Below, piece by piece: positions 8,519 to 16,361 of a stretch of DNA of 22,559 nucleotides. Under the pieces are notes generated by a model. It was not told where the DNA came from, made no database searches, and was given only the letters and a program-made list of their open reading frames with translations. The DNA comes from Candidatus Omnitrophota bacterium (GTDB lineage: Bacteria; Omnitrophota; Gorgyraeia; S143-82). Made by a program: the position numbers and the translations under genes. The stretch spans positions 1 to 22,559 of the forward strand of contig JAMOOT010000013.1 in the NCBI GenBank assembly GCA_027065215.1, read 5' to 3'. Every line of letters begins with the position of its first letter. Positions within the stretch are counted from its first letter, which is position 1.

Positions 8519-9579
8519 ATCGCCTCCGCCATTTCTTTTGTCCCAACCGCTCGATCTTGTTCAGATGGTGGAAGTAGATCATAAGTTACATCCTTGCCCT
8601 CACGGAGGACATCCACCACTGCGCTTTCCAACTTTCTTGCCTTTGAGTGTTCACCTATATAATCAAGCATCATTACTCCCGAAAGTATAGTAGCCATAGG
8701 ATTAACCCTGTTAAGCCCAGCATACTTCGGTGCTGCTCCATGGACTGGTTCAAATATAGCAAATTCACGCCCTATATTCGCTCCCGGGGCAACACCTAAA
8801 CCACCTATTAAACCAGCACATAGATCCGAAATTATATCACCATAGAGATTGGGTAAGACAAGGACATCAAATCTCTCCGGCCTTTGAACCAATTGCATAC
8901 ACATATTGTCTACTATTATATCCTCAAACTCAATCTTTCCTTCATAATCCTTTGCCACTTCCCGAGCAACTTCAAGAAACAACCCATCAGAATACTTTAA
9001 TATATTTGCCTTGTGTACAACAGTTACTTTCTTTCTACTGTTTTCTAACGCATACTCAAATGCAAACCTTACCACTCTCTCGCTCCCATAGCGAGAAATT
9101 GCCTTAAGGCTTATACCTGAATCTTTTCTTACATAACCCTTCTCATATCTTTCCACCAACCCAATTAAATCAAATGTAGCATCCTCCCCTTCAGCAAATT
9201 CAATACCCGCATATAAATCCTCAGTGTTTTCCCTCACCACAACCAAATCTACCAGATCATAATGAGTTCGAACCCCCGGATAAATCTTAGCCGGCCTCAC
9301 GCAAGCAAATAGATCCAATTCTTTACGCAAAAATACATTAACCGAACGAAAACCACTCCCCACAGGTGTGATAATAGGTCCCTTTAAGGCAACCTTATTT
9401 CTACGAATTGACTCCAACAACTCCTCAGGAACGAGTTTCCCATACTCTTTTAATGCCCTCTCTCCAGCAGGGAATACATCCCACTCAACTTCCAAGCCAG
9501 TGGCCTCTATACACCGTCTTGCGGCCTCTACAACTTCTGGCCCAATCCCATCGCCAGGTATCAAGGTAATTCTATACAT
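8500..9579 (-). CDS. icd: Isocitrate dehydrogenase (isocitrate/isopropylmalate dehydrogenase family)
   Basis: Oxidative decarboxylation of isocitrate to 2-oxoglutarate. The 359-residue protein begins with ITLIPGDGIGPEVV. The substrate segment GSGFRSVNVFLRKELDL (74-90) has S79, N81 and R85 where isocitrate dehydrogenases do; isopropylmalate enzymes have E/L residues there. R95, R116, Y123, K190 and the metal-binding aspartates D224, D248 and D252 are present. The cofactor loop HGAAPKYAGLNRVNP has K285-Y286 as in NADP-dependent E. coli Icd, and Y333 in DVTYD matches its Y391, but the next key arginine is replaced by proline. The protein is short, like NAD-type enzymes of this family. GGAGG precedes the ATG, and it lies 29 bases downstream of the SH3 gene. 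Homoisocitrate dehydrogenase is a less likely alternative. Confidence 0.88.
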   Translation of the reverse strand: MYRITLIPGDGIGPEVVEAARRCIEATGLEVEWDVFPAGERALKEYGKLVPEELLESIRRNKVALKGPIITPVGSGFRSVNVFLRKELDLFACVRPAKIYPGVRTHYDLVDLVVVRENTEDLYAGIEFAEGEDATFDLIGLVERYEKGYVRKDSGISLKAISRYGSERVVRFAFEYALENSRKKVTVVHKANILKYSDGLFLEVAREVAKDYEGKIEFEDIIVDNMCMQLVQRPERFDVLVLPNLYGDIISDLCAGLIGGLGVAPGANIGREFAIFEPVHGAAPKYAGLNRVNPMATILSGVMMLDYIGEHSKARKLESAVVDVLREGKDVTYDLLPPSEQDRAVGTKEMAEAICRKLR

Positions 9580-9608
9580 CTTTTTCCTCCAACAAGTTAC
9601 TCCTTTTG

Positions 9609-10499
9609 CTATTTGCCCAATCCAACTCTGGTCAAGGCAATCTTTTTTACCGATAACACCGGCACATTCCTTACTACAGAACTGACCTCACCAAATACAA
9701 AGACCTCTTTATTGACAAAAGGTGCAACCATCTCTTTATCACAGGAAAGGTAATACAAAACCTTCCCCGATTGGCTTACCAATTTGTATCTATATTTTAC
9801 CCCTAATATCCTCCCCATCTCCCGTACTATGCCCTTAGCAATTGGCAGGTCTTTTTTCTCATCTTTTGATTTATCTTGAGAGATTTCTTCTATCTTACCT
9901 TCATCATTTGCCTTTATTTGATCAACTGGCTGAGAAACCACTTTTTGTCTTTCAACACTTTTCTTTTGTATATTTTTCTGTTTACTTTCTTCTAACTCTT
10001 CTAAGTCTTTGCCCTTCTTCTCATTCTGCACCAAGATTTCCACTCCCCTTTCATGAACCCACCCATAGAGTCGGTGTTCACCTGCCAAGACACAAAACCA
10101 ATCGCCCCCTAATTGGTGCCGACATAACTTAAACCTATCCCCATTATTGGCCTGTCCTAAAACCGCATAGGAAAGCCCCGGACCAGACCGAACATTTACT
10201 CGATCGGCAATTACCTCTACCTCACCATCTTTCGCTGTTTTAGTATACTTGCGATAAAGATAAACTTTTACTCGTTGAGGCAGTCTAACTTTATACCATT
10301 CATATGACTTACCTACCCCAACAAGGACATCTCCCCTTCTCAATTTAGCAATTAACTGAGCATTTACCCGAGAATCAGCCCGCAGGTTAAGGCCATCCTT
10401 CTTCACTTTCAAAAAAAACACTCCATCTTTACCCCCATCCCCATATATACTCAGGGGTAAAGATAAAACTATTACAAATACTAATAACTTTAATCTCAT
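9609..10499 (-). CDS. Exported protein with two bacterial SH3 domains
   Basis: Role unknown, probably in the periplasm or at the cell wall. From ATG 10499 the 296-residue product has a signal peptide (MRLKLLVFVIVLSLPLSIYG). Two SH3b domains follow: about 30-85 (DGLNLRADSRVNAQLIAKLRRG... with WYKV) and about 90-150 (ADRVNVRSGPGLSYAVLGQA... with GWV). A highly charged K/E/Q linker (about 153-210) leads to a C-terminal domain (about 215-296) with alternating strands, perhaps an OB- or SH3-like barrel (VNKEVFVFGEV). An ATG at 10514 would add five residues but has no ribosome site. The SPOR gene and small basic gene lie just upstream, and icd lies 29 bases downstream. SH3b domains commonly bind peptidoglycan; the ligand here is not evident. 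Confidence 0.8.
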   Translation of the reverse strand: MRLKLLVFVIVLSLPLSIYGDGGKDGVFFLKVKKDGLNLRADSRVNAQLIAKLRRGDVLVGVGKSYEWYKVRLPQRVKVYLYRKYTKTAKDGEVEVIADRVNVRSGPGLSYAVLGQANNGDRFKLCRHQLGGDWFCVLAGEHRLYGWVHERGVEILVQNEKKGKDLEELEESKQKNIQKKSVERQKVVSQPVDQIKANDEGKIEEISQDKSKDEKKDLPIAKGIVREMGRILGVKYRYKLVSQSGKVLYYLSCDKEMVAPFVNKEVFVFGEVSSVVRNVPVLSVKKIALTRVGLGK

Positions 10500-10548
10500 C
10501 TCTCTTTCAAACATCTAAGTAAGGAAGGACAACCGTTGATCTACCTTT

Positions 10549-10716
10549 TTATTTATGGAGTTTTATTTTTATCGGGTCAGTCTTAGGTAGACCAAAAACT
10601 GGTTTATCTTCTGCCCACATACCGGCTGCAAGAAGGAGTTTTAACCTTTCCCCTCGAGACAAGACTGACCGTTTTCTACCGATCCCTCGAAGTTTAAGAC
10701 TTGGATGCACTGACAT
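10549..10716 (-). CDS. Small basic protein, PVC superphylum signature family
   Basis: A 55-residue basic protein, MSVHPSLKLRGIGRKRSVLS at its N-terminus and AEDKPVFGLPKTDPIKIKLH near its C-terminus. From memory it matches the small lysine/arginine-rich signature protein of Planctomycetes, Verrucomicrobia, Chlamydiae and relatives: the MS-H-SLK start, R-VL-R-ER core and VFGLPK motif. That family has been proposed to bind nucleic acid or associate with ribosomes; its exact function is not established. AAGGAGGG lies about ten bases upstream of the ATG. It fills most of what would otherwise look like a 236-base gap between the SPOR and SH3 genes. The ribosome site, clean frame and family motifs make it a real gene, and it is the best taxonomic marker in the window. 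Confidence 0.85.
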   Translation of the reverse strand: MSVHPSLKLRGIGRKRSVLSRGERLKLLLAAGMWAEDKPVFGLPKTDPIKIKLHK

Positions 10717-10735
10717 CTCTACTTTCCCTCCTTTC

Positions 10736-11299
10736 TCACCGCTTTATTAACTTTATAAAACAATCTTTATACCGTCTTTTAAGGATCTTTTCAGCCTTCT
10801 TTGCCTCATCCATAGTAGAAAAAGGACCAGCTGAAATTGTAATTTTACCACCTTTTACTTCTTTGAAGAAGGGGTATTTTTGTTTTTTCAAATAGTCCAT
10901 CTCTCTTTGTGCATAACGACTATCCTTATAAACTACCAACTGGACTGCATATCTGCCACCCTTCTTTCTAATCTTCTCTTGCTTTGTCTCTATTTTTCGT
11001 TTTACTCTACTGGTTGTCTTAGCAGAAACCTTTCTAAACTTTTCTCCTTTAGATGATCCGAATCTCTCCTTCTTCCCAACCGTTTCTCCCCCCTTCTTAT
11101 CTCTTCTCAGGACTACCTGAGAACGCGCAATGTGCTTACCTTGCTCCACACCAATAGAAAAAGACAAGACAATTGCAATAATAAAGATTATCACTGCACC
11201 AATAAACATCTCTGGACTTATAAATATACCCTCAAAAGAATCCTTGCGAGAAGACTTCGGTTTAGTTTCCGTTCGAAAGTTAGAAAAAAGGTCATCCAT
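10736..11299 (-). CDS. Single-pass membrane protein with C-terminal SPOR domain
   Basis: The 187-residue product has a short cytoplasmic N-terminus, one membrane helix (about 31-50), a basic linker very rich in K, R and E (about 55-112), and a SPOR domain (about 114-187: RYAVQLVVYKDSRYAQRE, ISAGPFSTMDEAKKAEKIL). SPOR domains bind denuded peptidoglycan glycans at division sites, so a cell-division or envelope role is inferred. The topology is that of FtsN-like or DamX-like proteins, but no specific orthology can be claimed. GGAG lies six bases before the ATG, and the gene starts three bases after the HD-GYP stop codon, showing co-transcription. The small basic gene follows 19 bases after its stop. 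Confidence 0.88.
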   Translation of the reverse strand: MDDLFSNFRTETKPKSSRKDSFEGIFISPEMFIGAVIIFIIAIVLSFSIGVEQGKHIARSQVVLRRDKKGGETVGKKERFGSSKGEKFRKVSAKTTSRVKRKIETKQEKIRKKGGRYAVQLVVYKDSRYAQREMDYLKKQKYPFFKEVKGGKITISAGPFSTMDEAKKAEKILKRRYKDCFIKLIKR

Positions 11300-11302
11300 A
11301 AT

Positions 11303-12388
11303 CTACTCCATCTTTATGCCTTCCTGCTGAAGTTTCTCTTTTACCGCAGATTTCTCTACTGCCCGAGCAAACGCTTCCACAACAACACCGTCAAATTGGC
11401 TACCACTCTGCTTTTTTAACTCTTTGATAGCCTCTTTTACCGTAAGCCTTTTCCTATAAGGCCTGCCAAAAACCATCGCCTCAAATGCATCCAACACCGC
11501 CAATATCTTAGCCCCTAAGGGTATCTGTTTCCCCTTAAGACCCGAAGGATAACCTTTTCCATCATACCTCTCGTGATGGTGTAACAAGATAGGAATAGCA
11601 GGCTTTAATATTCCTAAATTCTTTATCAAGTTAACCCCTTCTATGGGATGACGTTTCACTATCTCGAATTCTTCTTTACTTAGGCTATCGGGTTTGTTAA
11701 GTATCTCTGTTGGCAAATTCATCATACTTACCGCATGCAGGAGCCCAGCATACCTTATTGCCATAGCCTCCTTATCATCGGTTACTCCTAATTCTTCCGC
11801 AATTGCCATCGCTAAATCAGGGAAATACCTCAAATGCCTACGATGTCCAGCATTTTTCTGAGTCTCTAATGCCTGCACCAACGAAGCGATTGTCCCAAGA
11901 ATAACACTTTCCTGCATTTCATATAATTGAAAATTTCGAATACCCATCACTAATTGTTCAGAGAGTGTCATTAATATCTCCTGATCCATTACATCAAAGG
12001 TCTTATTCCTGCTATGTCGAACAACGATAGCACCGATAACATCCTCTAAAAATAGCGGAACTGCCAACATATTTGTTCGTCTTATTATCTCTCCTTGCAA
12101 AACCTTTCGTTCTATATCCGGCAACTCCGAAATATGACGTCTTACCTCGGATATATTGCGAGACCTTTCTTTATCAACACTTATCTCTAAATAAACCTCA
12201 TCAGAATCTTTATCGAATAAGATAACTTTACACTTTTGTGCCGAAAGGATCTGAAGAATTAACAAGCCTGCCTTCAATAAAAACTCTCGTAGATTCCAGG
12301 TCGAATTTATCAACCTGTATATCGTATGAATAGTAGACAAGGCAAGTTTATACTTCTTCGTATGGGATAAAGATTTTCTTGTACTCAT
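11303..12388 (-). CDS. GAF plus HD-GYP domain protein with degenerate HD motif
   Basis: The 361-residue product has a GAF-like sensor region (about 15-155) and an HD-GYP domain (about 165-340). HD-GYP domains normally hydrolyse cyclic di-GMP using a two- or three-metal centre. Here H182 (AGHRRH), H218, H247 (KRHP), HHHERYDGKGYP (270-281) and D300 are kept. The hallmark HD is HA (LLHAVSMMNLP, A219), and the usual HDIGK lysine position is M222; the later DAFDAM is DAFEAM. I infer weak or no phosphodiesterase activity, perhaps a c-di-GMP or protein-binding role. It overlaps the dgt gene by 41 bases. No ribosome site is visible before ATG 12388, so the start may rely on translational coupling or lie further in. 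Confidence 0.85.
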   Translation of the reverse strand: MSTRKSLSHTKKYKLALSTIHTIYRLINSTWNLREFLLKAGLLILQILSAQKCKVILFDKDSDEVYLEISVDKERSRNISEVRRHISELPDIERKVLQGEIIRRTNMLAVPLFLEDVIGAIVVRHSRNKTFDVMDQEILMTLSEQLVMGIRNFQLYEMQESVILGTIASLVQALETQKNAGHRRHLRYFPDLAMAIAEELGVTDDKEAMAIRYAGLLHAVSMMNLPTEILNKPDSLSKEEFEIVKRHPIEGVNLIKNLGILKPAIPILLHHHERYDGKGYPSGLKGKQIPLGAKILAVLDAFEAMVFGRPYRKRLTVKEAIKELKKQSGSQFDGVVVEAFARAVEKSAVKEKLQQEGIKME

Positions 12389-13496
12389 TTATTGCGTATC
12401 TATCAGTCATACCCGCAATATAGTCACAGACAACTCTTTCTATACCTTCCAAGTCTATTCGACGATAAAAATGTTCTGGCATCAACTTTGGTTCCTGTTT
12501 ATATGCGTAAAACAATTCTCTAATTATCCTCTGCGACTTAAGGGCCCGTTGTTGCAGGCGATAGTGAGTATACACCCGGCTGTAAAGAAACCTTCGCAAC
12601 CCCTGCTTAAGATCCTTCACAGATTGAGAGAAGTCCACTAATCTGGTCTCAATGCCCCTAACATCGTCGCTATGATTTATTTTAGACTTATCAATCCTAT
12701 TCTGTAAAGACTTAATAACATCCCACACTAAAAAATCTATAATTCGCCGCACCCCAAAATGTCGATAAAGTTCATCCCTTTCACCCCCTTTCCAAACACT
12801 ATCTACCACCTCTTTCCAAATGGGTATCTCTTGAACCTCCTCGATGGATACTAAATTCGAGGCCAATGCATCGTCTAAATCATGGCTATCGTAGGCAATC
12901 TCATCTGCCACCTCCACCACCTGGGCCTCCAACGACGGTGGTGTTATTCCAAACTCGTTATGGAATTGCTTGGCCTGCAAATATCTGGAACTATGCTTAA
13001 CTATCCCCTCTCTCACTTCCCAGGTAAGGTTTAGCCCAGGGAAATCTGGATAGCGCATTTCTAATTGATCGACAATCCTTAACGCATGGAGATTATGCTC
13101 AAAACCACCCCAAGGAGCCATTAATTCATCCAACACCTTCTCCCCTGCATGTCCAAAAGGGGTATGACCCAGATCATGGGCTAATGCAAGGCTCTCAACT
13201 AAGGGTTCATTAAGCCCTAATGCACCACCTATTGTTCGGGCAATCTGAGATACTTCTAAAGTATGTGTAAGGCGAGTACGGTAGTAATCACCTTCATGAA
13301 GAATAAACACCTGGGTCTTATACTCAAGCCTTCGGAACGCAGCCGAATGCAATATCCTATCTCTATCCCGTTGAAAGGGGGACCGAAATGGATGCTCTTT
13401 TTCAGGATATCTTCTACCACGAGACTTAGATGCAAAACTGGCATAACTTGCCAGCAACCTATCTTCCCGTTCCTTCCACCCAAGCATCCAATCCAT
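12348..13496 (-). CDS. dgt: Deoxyguanosinetriphosphate triphosphohydrolase-like protein
   Basis: HD-superfamily enzyme that cleaves dNTPs to deoxynucleoside and triphosphate. The 382-residue protein shows the family pattern FQRDRDRILHSAAFRRLEYK (41-60), RTRLTHTLEV with H78, AHDLGHTPFGHAGE with H107-D108, and VADEIAYDSHD with D198, so the metal site looks complete. Length and layout fit the shorter dGTPase-like type 2 subfamily, which can be allosterically activated and act on several dNTPs; the substrate here is not determined. The start at ATG 13496 has only a weak AGAGA upstream; M4 is an alternative. The 149 bases upstream of it separate it from hndC, with no clear promoter or terminator that I could defend. 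The gene overlaps the HD-GYP gene. Confidence 0.92.
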   Translation of the reverse strand: MDWMLGWKEREDRLLASYASFASKSRGRRYPEKEHPFRSPFQRDRDRILHSAAFRRLEYKTQVFILHEGDYYRTRLTHTLEVSQIARTIGGALGLNEPLVESLALAHDLGHTPFGHAGEKVLDELMAPWGGFEHNLHALRIVDQLEMRYPDFPGLNLTWEVREGIVKHSSRYLQAKQFHNEFGITPPSLEAQVVEVADEIAYDSHDLDDALASNLVSIEEVQEIPIWKEVVDSVWKGGERDELYRHFGVRRIIDFLVWDVIKSLQNRIDKSKINHSDDVRGIETRLVDFSQSVKDLKQGLRRFLYSRVYTHYRLQQRALKSQRIIRELFYAYKQEPKLMPEHFYRRIDLEGIERVVCDYIAGMTDRYAINEYKKIFIPYEEV

Positions 13497-13645
13497 GCAA
13501 ACTATCTCTTTTTTCTCCTACACAGAATTCATTAATAAGTTGATCAAAGCCTATGCCAGCCAATAAAGTCCAGCCGTATACAAAATACAAAAAACCGCGC
13601 TAAAACTCAACAGGCTAACACGATCCTTAATCTTCACCCACTCTT

Positions 13646-15424
13646 TTATATCCGATGCTCTACTGGCTCTTTACTCCCTATCAATATTGCCCCAAATTTA
13701 CACACTTCATAACATTTCCCACACTTCACACACTTATCTTGCTGAATAACAAAACCTTTCGCCTTTGAACCAGTTATAGCCTCAACTGGACAATTTATAT
13801 AACACATACCACATCTAACACACTTTTCCTGTATTATCTCATAGCGTATCAACCTCTTACACTTCCCCGAACGACACATTTTCTCTTTCACATGTTCCTC
13901 ATATTCCTCTCGGAAATAACGCATAGTAGATATAACCGGATTAGGGGCAGTCTGGCCTAAACCACACAAAGACGCCTTTTGCATAGCCTGACAAATAAGG
14001 GATATCTTCTCCAAATCCTCTTCTTCCCCCTCTCCCATGGTAATTTTCTCCAGGAGGCCCAACAACTGATATCCTCCAATCCTACATGGAGCACACTTGC
14101 CACAAGATTCATCCACACAAAACTTCAAATAAAATTTTGCAATATCTACCATACAATCTTCTTCGTTCATCACTATCATACCACCTGAACCCATTATTGA
14201 ACCCAATCGGCGTAAATTTTCATAATCCACCGGTGTATCCAACAAATTTTCAGGGATTACCCCACCTGACGGGCCACCGGTCTGGACTGCCTTTATTTTT
14301 TTGCCTCCAACTACCCCTCCCCCTACTTTCATTACTATTTCCCTTAAGGTGGTTCCCATTGGAACCTCTATTAGCCCCGAATTTCTAACCTTTCCAGTCA
14401 ACGCAAAAACCTTTGTTCCTTTGGAAGTCTCTGTCCCTATAGTTGAAAACCAATCTCCACCACGCGAAAGAATAACAGGGACATTCGCCAATGTCTCTAC
14501 GTTATTTATAACTGTTGGCTTACCCCAGAGTCCCTTTATAGATGGATAAGGAGGTCTTGGTCTCGGAGTACCTCTCTTACCTTCAATAGAGGCTATCAAA
14601 GCAGTCTCTTCACCACAAACAAAGGCACCTGCACCCAATCGAATCTCTAAATCAAAACTAAACCCTGAACCTAAGATATCTTCTCCCAATAAACCGTACT
14701 CATAGGCCTGATCTATTGCCCTCTGAACCCGCTCAATTGCCAAAGGATATTCTGCCCGTATATAAAAATATCCTTTACTCGCGCCAATAGCATATCCTCC
14801 CACTATCATACCTTCGATAACAGAATGAGGATCTCCTTCCAGAACACTTCTATCCATATAGGCACCTGGATCCCCTTCATCCGCATTACATATAATGTAC
14901 TTTTGATCGGATTGCACATTCCGAGCAAAATTCCATTTCATCCAAGTAGGGAATCCGCCCCCTCCTCTTCCCCTTAATCCACTTTTCTTAAGTTCTTCAA
15001 TCACATCCTCTGGACTCATAGAAGACAAAACCTTTTCTACAGCAGCATATCCATCCCGAGCCAAGTACTCATCTATCTCTTCTGGATCTATAACACCACA
15101 ATTTCGAAGCACTACTCTGACCTGTTTGGCATCTGGAGAAAAAGCAAGTCTATCCACAACTTCATCGCCGACAATTGACCTTTCTACTATCTCAGCAATA
15201 TCCTCTTCCTTGACATTGGCATAATAGATATTATTCGGCCATATTTTTATAACCAATCCCTCGCCATATATACCCAAATCCGCAGCCTGCACTACAAACA
15301 CTTTACGATCCTCAATCAAAGGTCGAACATATTTAGAAAAAATCCCAGCATAATGACGAGTCAAGTCAGCCTTAACAGCATTTGTATCCTTTATAAATAC
15401 AATCTTCTCGAAAGGTTTCAACAT
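13646..15424 (-). CDS. hndC: NuoF/HydB/HndC-type NADH-oxidising flavoprotein subunit
   Basis: The 592-residue FMN and Fe-S subunit oxidises NAD(P)H in multisubunit hydrogenases or related complexes. Residues 1-95 align with the thioredoxin-like N-domain of HydB but contain no cysteine. The NADH/FMN domain shows SGLRGRGGGGFPTWMKW (148-164), CNADEGDPGAYMDR (179-192) and GAGAFVCGEETAL. The N3-type 4Fe-4S site is C441, C444, C447, C487 (ESCGKCAPCR; CGLGQTAPNP). Two ferredoxin clusters end the protein: C535/C538/C541/C545 and C565/C568/C571/C575. H511, C517 and C522 match a conserved HydB stretch that may bind zinc (inference). GAGGTG precedes the ATG, 9 bases after hndB. Complete Hnd or Hyd sets also contain a hydrogenase subunit; none follows here. 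A formate dehydrogenase partner or another ferredoxin-dependent partner is possible. Confidence 0.93.
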   Translation of the reverse strand: MLKPFEKIVFIKDTNAVKADLTRHYAGIFSKYVRPLIEDRKVFVVQAADLGIYGEGLVIKIWPNNIYYANVKEEDIAEIVERSIVGDEVVDRLAFSPDAKQVRVVLRNCGVIDPEEIDEYLARDGYAAVEKVLSSMSPEDVIEELKKSGLRGRGGGGFPTWMKWNFARNVQSDQKYIICNADEGDPGAYMDRSVLEGDPHSVIEGMIVGGYAIGASKGYFYIRAEYPLAIERVQRAIDQAYEYGLLGEDILGSGFSFDLEIRLGAGAFVCGEETALIASIEGKRGTPRPRPPYPSIKGLWGKPTVINNVETLANVPVILSRGGDWFSTIGTETSKGTKVFALTGKVRNSGLIEVPMGTTLREIVMKVGGGVVGGKKIKAVQTGGPSGGVIPENLLDTPVDYENLRRLGSIMGSGGMIVMNEEDCMVDIAKFYLKFCVDESCGKCAPCRIGGYQLLGLLEKITMGEGEEEDLEKISLICQAMQKASLCGLGQTAPNPVISTMRYFREEYEEHVKEKMCRSGKCKRLIRYEIIQEKCVRCGMCYINCPVEAITGSKAKGFVIQQDKCVKCGKCYEVCKFGAILIGSKEPVEHRI

Positions 15425-15433
15425 AATCGCACC

Positions 15434-15793
15434 TCACTCTTTGATATGCAACTCATAAACATGATCATTAACAATCCGTTTAGAACAAATATGCTCATCG
15501 ACTATCCTGTGGGCAGTGGCAACATCTACCTTTCCATAGATTACTGTCGGTAAACCCTCCAATGCTACCTCCACTAATGGTTCTGCAAAACACATTCCAA
15601 GACAGCCACACTTTTTTAACTTTATATCTAAACCTAATCGCTCAATCTCTTCCTTGAAAATGTCATATGTCTCTTGTGCTCCGGCTGCCAAACCACAAGT
15701 ACTCATACCCACCTTTATGTAATTTGTTTCCTTCGATCTCGCCTTTAATTCCTCTCTCTTCCTACGAAGATCCTCTAACTTCATTCTCGCCAT
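15434..15793 (-). CDS. hndB: HndB-like thioredoxin-fold 2Fe-2S protein
   Basis: The 119-residue protein starts with a charged helix (about 3-22) followed by a thioredoxin-like 2Fe-2S ferredoxin fold: VGMSTCGLAAGA (C33), then KKCGCLGMCFAEPLVEV (C62, C64, C68), then an IYGKV-type strand. Cysteine placement and position between NuoE-like and NuoF-like genes match HndB of the Desulfovibrio NADP-reducing hydrogenase. It likely passes electrons within the complex. Which four cysteines ligate the cluster is not certain, as C62 and C64 are close neighbours. GGAGG lies just before the ATG. It lies 9 bases after hndA and 9 before hndC. Confidence 0.87.
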   Translation of the reverse strand: MARMKLEDLRRKREELKARSKETNYIKVGMSTCGLAAGAQETYDIFKEEIERLGLDIKLKKCGCLGMCFAEPLVEVALEGLPTVIYGKVDVATAHRIVDEHICSKRIVNDHVYELHIKE

Positions 15794-15802
15794 AATCCCT
15801 CC

Positions 15803-16300
15803 TCACTTAGAGTCTTGCTCCTTAGTATATTGGGCCAAAATATCCATTATCTTCTCAGGATTAACCTTTCCATAGACTTTATCATCTATCATAACTACTG
15901 GAGCCAAACCACAACACCCAAGACACCGCACTGTTTCAAGTTGAAACAACCCATCTGGTGTGCTTTCCCCTTCTTTTATTTCCAAGATTTCCTTTAACTT
16001 CTCCACTATTTGTGGTGCCCCTTTTAGATAACAGGCTGTTCCCATACATACTGAGATCTTATGCTTTCCTGGAGGGGAAGTCCTAAAAAGGTGATAAAAA
16101 GTTATAACTTCATAAATTTGGGCCAAGGGGATACCGGTCTTTTGGGACAAATATAAAGAGACACGCCGAGGGATATATCCAAACTCATCCTGTATGGCAT
16201 GAAGCATCATTATTAATGCATCCGGCCTTCCTCCCCAGCGATCTACAACGGATTCAACAAGTTCTTTAAGTTGATCTTCTGTTAATTGTTTAGCCATCAT
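15803..16300 (-). CDS. hndA: NuoE/HydC/HndA-type 2Fe-2S subunit
   Basis: The 165-residue protein is the 24-kDa-type subunit of NADH-oxidising modules. The helical N-domain (about 1-75; DALIMMLHAIQDEFGYIP) leads to a thioredoxin-like domain binding one 2Fe-2S cluster through C85-x4-C90 (CMGTACYLKGA) and C126-x3-C130 (CLGCCGLAPVV; C129 is an extra cysteine). AAGGAGA lies five bases before the ATG. It is the first gene of a three-gene operon with its own promoter at 16362-16391. By family knowledge it pairs with the flavin subunit in electron-bifurcating or NAD(P)-linked hydrogenases, or in Complex I. The neighbouring HndB-like gene favours the Hnd arrangement. Confidence 0.93.
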   Translation of the reverse strand: MMAKQLTEDQLKELVESVVDRWGGRPDALIMMLHAIQDEFGYIPRRVSLYLSQKTGIPLAQIYEVITFYHLFRTSPPGKHKISVCMGTACYLKGAPQIVEKLKEILEIKEGESTPDGLFQLETVRCLGCCGLAPVVMIDDKVYGKVNPEKIMDILAQYTKEQDSK

Positions 16301-16361
16301 CTGTTCTCCTTTTCACAAATCCCCCTAAAACCGAACCTACAGTTCAAAATTAAATTTTACG

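Noticed and set aside
9842..10132. Plus-strand 96-codon frame
   Set aside because: Shadow of the charged linker and second SH3 domain of the exported SH3 protein.
13497..13645. Possible hairpin or small RNA between hndC and dgt
   Set aside because: A GCGCGG segment followed by TTTTTT is present, but no convincing matching stem could be paired by eye, so neither terminator nor RNA is called.
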